Of a stretch of 64,000 bases of DNA, positions 43,476-55,971 are shown piece by piece. The position numbers and the translations under genes are program-made. The DNA comes from Ipomoea triloba (Eukaryota > Streptophyta > Magnoliopsida > Solanales > Convolvulaceae), in contig NC_044922.1 of the NCBI RefSeq assembly GCF_003576645.1, positions 14,546,675 through 14,610,674 of the forward strand. Direction: 5' to 3'. The notes below the pieces were generated by a model. That model searched no databases. It was not told the origin of the DNA and worked only from the letters and a program-made list of their open reading frames with translations. Positions within the stretch are counted from its first letter, which is position 1, and every line of letters starts with the position of its first letter.

Positions 43476-45436
43476 ATCTTCTCCAACTGAACCGAATAAT
43501 TAGTTCTCATTCTTTATATGCCAAGCTACATTCTCACCAACTAGGAATCTATTACAAATCACTCAAAATTATGAACTACTGAATGATGTAATACCAAATT
43601 GTACTAATCCACATATAGGAAGAAAGGACAACATGGAAGGAAACACTTATCTTGTTTAAAATTGATAAATGACCTTGACTTTGATGCTTACCACTTCTTT
43701 GCTAAAAACTTACTTTTGTAGTTGCTTGATTCCTCTGCCTTCCTTCTTGCATCTAGCTGTCTTATCAATTCTGCTCTCAGTTTCATTTTCTTTTGATACT
43801 CCATTTGTTAAAAATTGTAAGGACAATAACTCTAAAATTCGAATAAATCAACAAAAACTTAAAAAAAAAAACTGAAAGTAAATTTCTTAAAACTTTAACC
43901 TTCTCAAGTTTCAAAATAGACATGCCCCGTAGTAATCCAACATTCTATAGTGCTGCAGCACTAGCCAGGTCAGGAATCCAGCATAACGTTCCTGCCATTT
44001 TACACCACTTCCACAAGTCGCAACAGATAGACTAGAAGAGTAAGAAGTAAGGCATACCTCTCACACCACCGCTGCCTCATCGTTGGTCGATTGCCGCCTC
44101 GCCTCGCCGCAACCAATCGAGATCCTCGCGAGTTTGTCGTCACTGCCTAGCTCAATATCCTTGTCGTAGCCGTAGGAACTCCAAGTCTCTAGGAAAGTGG
44201 CGACCAACTAGCGAGGACCTCGATTGGTGGCGGTGATCGACCAGCAAGGAGGCAGTGGTGGTGTAGATAGGTATGCCTTACTTCTTACTCTTCTAGTCTA
44301 TCTGTTGCGCCTTGTGGAGGTGGTGTAAAATGGCATGAACGTTATGCTAGATTCCTGACCTAGTTGCTGCTGTTGCACTATAGAATGCTGGATTACTACG
44401 GGGCATGCCCATTTTGAGACTTGAGAAGGTAAAAGTTTTAAGAAATTTATTTTCAATGTTTTTTTTTTAATTTTGAGTTTTTTATTGATTTATTTCGAAT
44501 TTTAGAGTTTTGTACTTACACTTTTTAACAAATGGAGTATCAAAGGAAATGAAACTGAGATAAGAATTGATAAGACAGTTAGATGCAAGAAGGAAGGCAG
44601 AGGCATCAAGCAACTACAAAAGCCAATTTTTAGCAAACAAGAGGTAAGCATCAAAGTCAAGGTCATTTAACAATTTTAAACAAGATATGTCTTTCCTTCA
44701 ATGTTTCCTTTTCTTCCTATTTGTGGATTTGTGCAATTTGGTATTACTTCATTCAGTAGTTCATAATTTTGAGTGATTTGTAATAGATTCCTAGTCGGTG
44801 AGGATGTAGCTTGGCATATGAAGAATGCGAACTAATTATTTGGTTCAGTTGGAGAAGATAACTATCTACGTAAACGGGATGTATGCACTCCAGATATAAT
44901 ACTGACTTCTACTGTTTGATCACTGGAGGCATACATCCCATATACGTAGATAGTTATCTTCTCCAACTGAACCGAATAATTAGTTCTCATTCTTCATCAT
45001 GCCAAGCTACATCCTCACCAACTAGTAATCTATTACAAATCACTCAAAATTATGAACTACTGAATGAAGTAATACCAAATTGCACTAATCCACATATAGG
45101 AAAAAAGGCAACATGGAAGGAAAACACTATCTTGTTTAAAATTGTTAGATGACCTTGACTTTGATGCTTACCTGGGCTCTTGTTTGCTAAAAACTGACTT
45201 TTGTAGTTGCTTGATGCCTCTGCCTTCCTTCTTGCATCTAACTGTCTTATCAATTCTCTCTCATTTCATTTTCTTTTGATACTCCATTTGCTAAAAATTG
45301 TAAGGTCAATAACTCTAAAATTTGAAGAAATAAACAAAAACTCAAAATAAAAAAAAACTAAGAAAAATTTTTAAAACTTACTTATCTTCTCAAGTTTCAA
45401 AATAGAAACGCCCCGTTGTAATCCAGCATTCTATAG

Positions 45437-45461
45437 NNNNNNNNNNNNNNNNNNNNNNNNN
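45437..45461. other. Assembly gap (25 N) inside the array
   Basis: 45462-47353 repeats 43537-45436 at ~1925 bp offset, including the diagnostic TTACCACTTCTTTGC and TTGCGCCTTGTGG variants. It carries scattered single-base losses in runs (for example near 46241-46275), suggesting the same DNA at lower accuracy. Confidence 0.9.
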
Positions 45462-48400
45462 CCAACTAGGAATCTATTACAAATCACTCAAATTATGAAC
45501 TACTGAATGATGTAATACCAAATTGTACTAATCCACATATAGGAAGAAAGGACAACATGGAAGGAAACACTTATCTTGTTTAAAATTGATAAATGACCTT
45601 GACTTTGATGCTTACCACTTCTTTGCTAAAAACTTACTTTTGTAGTTGCTTGATTCCTCTGCCTTCCTTCTTGCATCTAACTGTCTTATCAATTCTGCTC
45701 TCAGTTTCATTTTCTTTTGATACTCCATTTGTTAAAAATTGTAAGGACAATAACTCTAAAATTCGAATAAATCAACAAAAACTTAAAAAAAAAACTGAAA
45801 GTAAATTTCTTAAAACTTTAACCTTCTCAAGTTTCAAAATAGACATGCCCCGTAGTAATCCAACATTCTATAGTGCTGCAGCACTAGCCAGGTCAGGAAT
45901 CCAGCATAACGTTCCTGCCATTTTACACCACTTCCACAAGTCGCAACAGATAGACTAGAAGAGTAAGAAGTAAGGCATACCTCTCACACCACCGCTGCCT
46001 CATCGTTGGCGATTGCCCCATCGCCGCAACCAATCGAGATCCTCGCGAGTTTTGGTCGTCACTGCCTCGCTCAATATCCTTGTCGTCAGCCGTAGGAACT
46101 CCAAGTCTCTAGGAAAGTGGCGACCAACTAGCGAGGACCTCGATTGGTGGCGGTGATCGACCAGCAAGGAGGCAGTGGTGGTGTAGATAGGTATGCCTTA
46201 CTTCTTACTCTTCTAGTCTATCTGTTGCGCCTTGTGGAGGTGTGTAAAATGGCAGAACGTTATGCTGATTCCTGACCTAGTTCTGCTGTTGCACTATAGA
46301 ATGCTGGATTACTACGGGGCATGCCCATTTTGAGACTTGAAAGGTAAAAAGTTTTAAGAAATTTATTTTCAATGTTTTTTTTTAATTTTGAGTTTTTATT
46401 GATTTATTTCGAATTTTAGAGTTTTGTACTTACACTTTTTAACAAATGGAGTATCAAAGGAAATGAAACTGAGATAAGAATTGATAAGACAGTTAGATGC
46501 AAGAAGGAAGGCAGAGGCATCAAGCAACTACAAAAGCCAATTTTTAGCAAACAAGAGGTAAGCATCAAAGTCAAGGTCATTTAACAATTTTAAACAAGAT
46601 ATGTCTTTCCTTCAATGTTTCCTTTTCTTCCTATTTGTGGATTTGTGCAATTTGGTATTACTTCATTCAGTAGTTCATAATTTTGAGTGATTTGTAATAG
46701 ATTCCTAGTCGGTGAGGATGTAGCTTGGCATATGAAGAATGCGAACTAATTATTTGGTTCAGTTGGAGAAGATAACTATCTACGTAAACGGGATGTATGC
46801 ACTCCAGATATAATACTGACTTCTACTGTTTGATCACTGGAGGGCATACATCCCATATACGTAGATAGTTATCTTCTCCAACTGAACCGAATAATTAGTT
46901 CTCATTCTTCACATGCCAAGCTACATCCTAACCAACTAGTAATCTATTACAAATCACTCAAAATTATGAACTACTGAATGAAGTAATACCAAATTGCACT
47001 AATCCACATATAGGAAGAAAAGGCAACATGGAAGGAAAACACATATCTTGTTTAAAATTGTTAGATGACCTTGACTTTGGTTCTTACCTGGGCTCTTGTT
47101 TGCTAAAAACTGACTTTTGTAGTTGCTTGATGCCTCTGCCTTCCTTCTTGCATCTAACTGTCTTATCAATTCTACTCTCAGTTTCATTTTCTTTTGATAC
47201 TCCATTTGCTAAAAATTGTAAGGTCAATAACTCTAAAATTTGAAGAAATAAACAAAAACTCAAAATAAAAAAAAAACTTAAAATAAATTTCTTAAAACTT
47301 TTATCTTCTCAAGTTTCAAAATAGAAACGCCCCGTTGTAATCCAGCATTCTATAGTGTGCAGCAGCAGTAGCCAGGTCAGGAATCCAGCATAACGTTCAT
47401 GCCATTTGCCACCACCTCCACAAGCCGCAATAGATAGATTAGAAGTGTAAGAAGTAAGGCATACATCTCTACACCACCGCTGCCTCATCATTGGTCGATC
47501 GCCGCAACCAATCGAGATCCTCGCGAGTTGGTTGTCACTGCCTCGCTCAATATCCTTGTCGCAGCCGTAGGAACTCCAAGTCTCTAGGAAAGCGGAGACC
47601 AACTAGCGAGGACCTCGATTGGTGGCGGTGATCGACCAGCGAGGAGGCAGTGGTGGTGTAGATAGGTATGCCTTACTTCTTACTCTTCTAGTCTATCTGT
47701 TGCGGCTTGTGGAGGTGGTGTAAAATGGCAGGAACGTTATGCTGGATTCCTGACCTAGTTGCTGCTGTTGCACTATAGAATGCTGGATTACTACGGGGCA
47801 ATACCCATTTTGAGACTTGAGAAGGTAAAAGTTTTAAGAAATTTGTTTTTAGTGTTTTTTTTTTAATTCTGAACTTTTTATTGATTTATTTCAAATTTTA
47901 TAGTTTTGTACTTACACTTTTTAACAAATGGAGTATCAAAGGAAATGAAACTGAGAGTAGAATTGATAAGACAGTTAGATGCAAGAAGGAAGGCAGAGGC
48001 ATCAAGCAACTACAAAAGCTAATTTTTAGCAAACAAGAGGTAAGCATCAAAGTCAATGTCATTTAACAATTTTAAACAAGATATGTCTTTCCTTCCATGT
48101 TTCCTTTTCTTCCTAATTGTGGATTTGTGCAATTTGGTATTACTTCATTCAGTAGTTCATAGCTTTGAGTGATTTGTAATAGATTCGTAGTTGGTGAGGA
48201 TGTAGCTTGGCATATGATGAATGAGAACTAATTATTTGGTTCAGTTGGAGAAGATAACTATCTACGTATATGGAATGTATGCACTCCAGATATAATACTG
48301 ACTTCTACTGTTTGATCACTGGAGGGCAGACAATCCATATACGTAGATAGTTATCTTCTCCAACTGAACCGAATAATTAGTTTTCATTCTTCATATGCCA

Positions 48401-48674
48401 AGCTACATCCTCACCAACTAGGAATCTATTACAAATCACTCAGAATTATGAAATACTGAATGAAGTAATACCAAATTGTACTAATCCACATGTAGAAAGA
48501 AAAGACAACATGGAAGGAAACACTTATCTTGTTTAAAATTGATAAATGACCTTGACTTTGATGCTTACCTCTTCTTTACTAAAAACTGACTTTTGTAGTT
48601 GCTTGATTCCTCTGCCTTTCTTCTTGCATCTAACTGTCTTATCAATTCTGCTCTCAGTTTCATTTTCTTTTGAT

Positions 48675-49243
48675 ACTCCATTTGTTAAAAATTGTAAGGA
48701 CAATAACTCAAAAATTACTCCATTTGTTAAAAATTGTAAGGACAATAACTCAAAAATTCGAATTAATCAACAAAAACTCAAAAAAAAAAACTCAAAAATT
48801 CGAATTAATCAACAAAAACTCAAAAAAAAAACTGAAAGTAAATTTCTTAAAACTTTTACCTTCTCAAGTTTCAAAATAGACATGCCCCGTAGTAATCCAA
48901 CATTCTATAGTGCAGCAGCAGACATGCCCCGTAGTAATCCAACATTCTATAGTGCAGCAGCAGTAGCCAGGTCAGGAATCCAAACATTCTATAGTGCAGC
49001 AGCAGTAGCCAGGTCAGGAATCCAGCATAACGTTCCTGCCATTTTACACAACAGGTCAGGAATCCAGCATAACGTTCCTGCCATTTTACACAACCTCCAC
49101 AAATCGCAACAGATAGACTAGAAGAGTAAGAAGTAAGGCATACCTCTCTACACCACCGCTGCCTCATTGTTGGTCGATCGCCGCAACCAATCGAGATCCT
49201 CTGCCTCATTGTTGGTCGATCGCCGCAACCAATCGAGATCCTC
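48675..49243. repeat. Six 42-bp tandem duplications in the array
   Basis: Pairs start at 48675/48717, 48749/48791, 48879/48921, and three more near 48941, 49011 and 49160. The same sequence after the N at 49314 has none of them. Confidence 0.9.
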
Positions 49244-49313
49244 GCGAGTTGGTCGTCACTGCCTCGCTCAATATCCTTGTCGCAGCCGTAGGAACTCCAA
49301 GTCTCTAGGAAAG

Positions 49314-49314
49314 N
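49314..49314. other. Single-N join with repeated flank
   Basis: 49315 onward repeats 48863-49313 (offset 452), without the 42-bp duplications. Confidence 0.9.
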
Positions 49315-52264
49315 CTCAAGTTTCAAAATAGACATGCCCCGTAGTAATCCAACATTCTATAGTGCAGCAGCAGTAGCCAGGTCAGGAATCCAGCATAACG
49401 TTCCTGCCATTTTACACAACCTCCACAAATCGCAACAGATAGACTAGAAGAGTAAGAAGTAAGGCATACCTCTCTACACCACCGCTGCCTCATTGTTGGT
49501 CGATCGCCGCAACCAATCGAGATCCTCGCGAGTTGGTCGTCACTGCCTCGCTCAATATCCTTGTCGCAGCCGTAGGAACTCCAAGTCTCTAGGAAAGTGG
49601 CGACCAACTAGCGAGGACCTCGATTGGTGGCAACGATCGACCAGTGAGGAGGCAGCAGTGGTGTAGATACGTATGCCTTGCTTCTTACTCTTCTAGTCTA
49701 TCTTTTGCGACTTGTGGAGGTGGTGTAAAATGGCAGGAACGTTATGCTGGATTCCTGACCTAGCTGCTGCTGTTGCACTATAGAATGCTGGATTACTACG
49801 GGGCAATACCCATTTTGAGACTTGAGAAGGTAAAAGTTTTAAGAAATTTATTTTCAGTGTTTTTTTTTTAATTTTGAGTTTTTATTGATTTATTTCGAAT
49901 TTTAGAGTTCTGTACTTACACTTTTTAACAAATGGAGTATCAAAGGAAATGAAACTGAGAGCAGAATTGATAAGACAATTAGAAGCAAGAAGGAAGGCAG
50001 AGGCATCAAGCAACTACAAAAGCCAATTTTTAGCAAACAAGAGGTAAGCATCAAAGTCAAGGTCATTTAACAATTTTAAACAAGATATGTCTTTCCTTCC
50101 ATGTTTCCTTTTCTTCCTATTTGTGGATTTGTGCAATTTGGTATTACTTCATTCAGTAGTTCATAACATTGAGTGATTTGTAATAGATTCGTAGTTGGTG
50201 AGGATGTAGCTTGGCATATGAAGAATGAGAACTAATTATTTGGTTTAGTTGGAGAAGATAACTATCTACGTATATGAGATGTATGCACTCCAGATATAAT
50301 ACTGACTTCTACTGTTTGATCACTGGAGTGCATACATCCCATATACGTAGATAGTTATCTTCTCCAACTAAACCGAATAATTAGTTCTCATTCTTCATAT
50401 GCCAAGCTACATCCTCACCAACTAGGAATCTATTACAAATCACTCAAAATTATGAACTACTGAATGTAGTAATACCAAATTGCACTAATCCACATATAGG
50501 AAGAATAGGCAACATGGAAGGAAAAACACTTATCTTGTTTAAAATTGTTAAATGACCTTGACTTTGATGCTTACCTCTTGTTTGCTAAAAACTGACTTTT
50601 GTAGTTGCTTGATTCCTCTGCCTTTCTTCTTGCATCTAACTGTCTTATCAATTCTGCTCTCAGTTTCATTATCTTTTGATACTCCATTTGTTAAAAATTG
50701 TAAGGACAATAACTCAAAAATTCGAATTAATCAACAAAAACTCAAAAAAAAACTGAAAGTAAATTTCTTAAAACTTTTACCTTCTCAAGTTTCAAAATAG
50801 ACATGCCCCGTAGTAATCCAACATTCTATAGTGCAGCAGCAGTAGCCAGGTCAGGAATCCAGCATAACGTTCCTGCCATTTTACACAACTTCCACAAGTC
50901 GCAACAATAGACTAGAAGAGTAAGAAGTAAGGCATACCTCTCTACACCACCGCTGCCTCATTGTTGGTCGATCGCCGCAACCAATCGAGATCCTCGCGAG
51001 TTGGTCGTCACTGCCTCGCTCAATATCCTTGTCGCAGCCGTAGGAACTCCAAGTCTCTAAGAAAGCGGCGACCAACTAGCGAGGACCTCGATTGGTGGCG
51101 GCGATCGACCAGCGAGGAGGCAGCGGTGGTGTAGATAGGTATGCCTTACATCTTACTCTTCTAGTCTATCTGTTGCGGCTTGTGGAGGTGCTGTAAAATG
51201 GCAGGAAAGTTATGCTGGATTCCTGACCTAGCTGCTGCTGTTACACTATAGAATGCTAGATTACTACGGGGCATGCCCATTTTGAGACTTGAGAAGGTAA
51301 AAGTTTAAAGATATTTATTTTCAGTTTTTTTTTTAATTTTGAGTTTTTATTGATTTATTTCGAATTTTAGAGTTCTGTACTTACACTTTTTAACAAATGG
51401 AGTATCAAAGGAAATGAAACTGAGAGCAGAATTGATAAGACAATTAGAAGCAAGAAGGAAGGCAGAGGCATCAAGCAACTACAAAAGCCAATTTTTAGCA
51501 AACAAGAGGTAAGCATCAAAGTCAAGGTCATTTAACAATTTTAAACAAGATATGTCTTTCCTTCCATGTTTCCTTTTCTTCCTATTTGTGGATTTGTGCA
51601 ATTTGGTATTACTTCATTCAGTAGTTCATAACATTGAGTGATTTGTAATAGATTCCTAGTTGGTGAGGATGTAGCTTGACATATGAAGAATGAGAACTAA
51701 TTATTTGGTTTAGTTGGAGAAGATAACTATCTACGTATATGGGATGTATGCACTCCAGATATAATACTGACTTCTACTGTTTGATCACTGGAGTGCATAC
51801 ATCCCATATACGTAGATAGTTATCTTCTCCAACTAAACCGAATAATTAGTTCTCATTCTTCATATGCCAAGCTACATTCTCACCAACTAGTAATCTATTA
51901 CAAATCACTCAAAATTATGAACTACTGAATGTAGTAATACCAAATTGCACTAATCCACATATAGGAAGAATAGGCAACATGGAAGGAAAAACACTTATCT
52001 TGTTTAAAATTGTTAAATGACCTTGACTTTGATGCTTACCTCTTGTTTGCTAAAAACTGACTTTTGTAGTTGCTTGATTCCTCTGCCTTTCTTCTTGCAT
52101 CTAACTGTCTTATCAATTCTGCTCTCAGTTTCATTATCTTTTGATACTCCATTTGTTAAAAATTGTAAGGACAATAACTCAAAAATTCGAATTAATCAAC
52201 AAAAACTCAAAAAAAAACTGAAAGTAAATTTCTTAAAACTTTTACCTTCTCAAGTTTCAAAATA

Positions 52265-52480
52265 GACATGCCCCGTAGTAATCCAACATTCTATAGTGCA
52301 GCAGCAGACATGCCCCGTAGTAATCCAACATTCTATAGTGCAGCAGCAGTAGCCAGGTCAGGAATCCAAACATTCTATAGTGCAGCAGCAGTAGCCAGGT
52401 CAGGAATCCAGCATAACGTTCCTGCCATTTTACACAACAGGTCAGGAATCCAGCATAACGTTCCTGCCATTTTACACAAC
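52265..52480. repeat. Three 42-bp tandem duplications in the array
   Basis: GACATGCCCCGTAGTAATCC at 52265 and 52307, with two more pairs immediately following. Removing 126 bp brings this unit to the common 1.47-kb spacing. Confidence 0.9.
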
Positions 52481-53119
52481 TTCCACAAGTCGCAACAATA
52501 GACTAGAAGAGTAAGAAGTAAGGCATACCTCTCTACACCACCGCTGCCTCATCGTTGGTCGATCGCCGCAACCAATCAAGATCCTCGCGAGTTGGTCGTC
52601 ACTGCCTCGCTCAATATCCTTGTCGCAGCCGTAGGAACTCCAAGTCTCTAAGAAAGCGGTGACCAACTAGCGAGGACCTCGATTGGTGGCGGCGATCGAC
52701 CAGCGAGGAGGCAGCGGTGGTGTAGATAGGTATGCCTTACATCTTACTCTTCTAGTCTATCTGTTGCGGCTTGTGGAGGTGCTGTAAAATGGCAGGAAAG
52801 TTATGCTGGATTCCTGACCTAGCTGCTGCTGTTACACTATAGAATGCTAGATTACTACGGGGCATGCCCATTTTGAGACTTGAGAAGGTAAAAGTTTAAA
52901 GATATTTATTTTCAGTTTTTTTTTTAATTTTGAGTTTTTATTGATTTATTTCGAATTTTAGAGTTCTGTACTTACACTTTTTAACAAATGGAGTATCAAA
53001 GGAAAATGAAACTGAGAGCAGAATTGATAAGACAATTAGAAGCAAGAAGGAAGGCAGAGGCATCAAGCAACTACAAAAGCCAATTTTTAGCAAACAAGAG
53101 GTAAGCATCAAAGTCAAGG

Positions 53120-53640
53120 TCATTTAACAATTTTAAACAAGATAAGTGTTTTTCCTTCCATGTTGCCTTTTCTTCCTATATGTGGATTAGTGCAATTTGG
53201 TATTACTACATTCAGTAGTTCATAATTTTGAGTGATTTGTAATAGATTCCTAGTTGGTGAGGATGTAGCTTGGCATATGAAGAATGAGAACTAATTATTC
53301 GGTTTAGTTGGAGAAGATAACTATCTACGTATATGGGATGTATGCACTCCAGTGATCAAACAGTAGAAGTCAGTATTATATCTGGAGTGCGTACATCCCA
53401 TATACGTAGATAGTTATCTTCTCCAACTAAACCAAATAATTAGTTCTCATTCTTCATATGTCAAGCTACATCCTCACCAACTAGGAATCTATTACAAATC
53501 ACTCAATGTTATGAACTACTGAATGAAGTAATACCAAATTGCACAAATCCACAAATAGGAAGAAAAGGAAACATGGAAGGAAAGACATATCTTGTTTAAA
53601 ATTGTTAAATGACCTTGACTTTGATGCTTACCTCTTGTTT
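53120..53640. repeat. Array unit in inverted orientation
   Basis: The loop reads AGTGATCAAACAGTAGAAGT...TATATCT, the reverse complement of the loop in every other unit. The arms are exchanged as well: left-arm bases here (ATATGTGGATTAGTGCAATT, TTATTCGGTTTAG) match the complement of right arms elsewhere, and right-arm bases (CACAAATCCACAAATAGGAA, AAACCAAATAATT) match left arms. At least ~500 bp was flipped about the palindrome centre. Confidence 0.85.
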
Positions 53641-54691
53641 GCTAAAAACTGACTTTTGTAGTTGCTTGATGCCTCTGCCTTCCTTCTTGCATCTAACTGT
53701 CTTATCAATTCTGCTCTCAATTTCATTTTCTTTTGATACTCCATTTGTTAAAAATTGTAAGGACAATAACTCTAAAATTCGAATAAATCAACAAAAACTC
53801 AAAAAAAAAAAAAAACTGAACATAAATTTCTTAAAACTTTTACCTTCTCAAGTTTCAAAATAGACATGCCCCGTAGTAATCCAGCATTCTATAGTGCAAC
53901 AGCAGTAGCCAGGTCAGGAATCCAGCATAACGTTCCTGCCATTTTACACATCCTCCACAAGTCGCAACAGATAGACTAGAAGAGTAAGAAGTAAGGCATA
54001 CCTCTTACACCACCGCTGCCTCATCGTTGGTCGATCGCCGCCTCGCCTCGCCGCAACCAATCGAGATCCTCGCGAGTTAGTCGTCACTGCCTCGCTCAAT
54101 ATCCTTGTCGCAGCCGTAGGAACTCCAAGTCTCTAGGAAAGTGGCGACCAACTAGCGAGGACCTCGATTGGTGGCGGCGATCGACCAGCGAGAAGGCAGC
54201 AGTGGTGTAGATACGTATGCCTTGCTTCTTACTCTTCTAGTCTATCTTTTGCGACTTGTGGAGGTGGTGTAAAATGGCAGGAACGTTATGCTGGATTCCT
54301 AACCTAGCTGCTGCTGTTGCACTATAGAATGCTGGATTACTACGGGGCAATACCCATTTTGAGACTTGAGAAGGTAAAAGTTTTAAGAAATTTATTTTCA
54401 GTGTTTTTTTTTTAATTTTGAGCTTTTTATTGATTTATTTCGATTTTTAGAGTTTTGTACTTACACTTTTTAACAAATGGAGTATCAAAGGAAATGAAAC
54501 TGAGAGCAGAATTGATAAGACTATTAGATGCAAGAAGGAAGGCAGAGGCATCAAGCAACTACAAAAGCTAATTTTTAGCAAACAAGAGGTAAGCATCAAA
54601 GTCAATGTCATTTAACAATTTTAAACAAGATCGGTCTTTCCTTCCATGTTTCCTTTTCTTCCTATTTGTGGATTTGTGCAATTTGGTATTA

Positions 54692-54692
54692 N
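54692..54692. other. Single-N join with repeated flank
   Basis: 54693-55582 repeats 53801-54690 at an 892-bp offset with no visible mismatch. The sequence then continues where the left contig stopped (TTGGTATTA|CTTCATTC). Confidence 0.9.
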
Positions 54693-55887
54693 AAAAAAAA
54701 AAAAAAACTGAACATAAATTTCTTAAAACTTTTACCTTCTCAAGTTTCAAAATAGACATGCCCCGTAGTAATCCAGCATTCTATAGTGCAACAGCAGTAG
54801 CCAGGTCAGGAATCCAGCATAACGTTCCTGCCATTTTACACATCCTCCACAAGTCGCAACAGATAGACTAGAAGAGTAAGAAGTAAGGCATACCTCTTAC
54901 ACCACCGCTGCCTCATCGTTGGTCGATCGCCGCCTCGCCTCGCCGCAACCAATCGAGATCCTCGCGAGTTAGTCGTCACTGCCTCGCTCAATATCCTTGT
55001 CGCAGCCGTAGGAACTCCAAGTCTCTAGGAAAGTGGCGACCAACTAGCGAGGACCTCGATTGGTGGCGGCGATCGACCAGCGAGAAGGCAGCAGTGGTGT
55101 AGATACGTATGCCTTGCTTCTTACTCTTCTAGTCTATCTTTTGCGACTTGTGGAGGTGGTGTAAAATGGCAGGAACGTTATGCTGGATTCCTAACCTAGC
55201 TGCTGCTGTTGCACTATAGAATGCTGGATTACTACGGGGCAATACCCATTTTGAGACTTGAGAAGGTAAAAGTTTTAAGAAATTTATTTTCAGTGTTTTT
55301 TTTTTAATTTTGAGCTTTTTATTGATTTATTTCGATTTTTAGAGTTTTGTACTTACACTTTTTAACAAATGGAGTATCAAAGGAAATGAAACTGAGAGCA
55401 GAATTGATAAGACTATTAGATGCAAGAAGGAAGGCAGAGGCATCAAGCAACTACAAAAGCTAATTTTTAGCAAACAAGAGGTAAGCATCAAAGTCAATGT
55501 CATTTAACAATTTTAAACAAGATCGGTCTTTCCTTCCATGTTTCCTTTTCTTCCTATTTGTGGATTTGTGCAATTTGGTATTACTTCATTCAGTAGTTCA
55601 TAACTTTGAGTGATTTGTAATAGATTCCTAGTTGGTGAGGATGTAGTTGGCATATGAAGAATGAGAACTAATTATTTGGTTCAGTTGGAGAAGAGAACTA
55701 TCTACGTATATGGAATGTATGCACTCCAGATATAATACTGACTTCTACTGTTTGATCACTGGAGGGCATACATCCCATATACGTAGATAGTTCTCTTCTC
55801 CAACTGAACCGAATAATTAGTTCTCATTCTTCATATGCCAAGCTACATTCTCACCAACTAGGAATCTATTACAAATCACTCAAAATT

Positions 55888-55971
55888 ATGAACTACTGAA
55901 TGATGTAATACCAAATTGTACTAATCCACATGAACTACTGAATGATGTAATACCAAATTGTACTAATCCAC
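55888..55971. repeat. 42-bp tandem duplication in the array
   Basis: ATGAACTACTGAATGATGTA begins at 55888 and at 55930. Confidence 0.9.
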
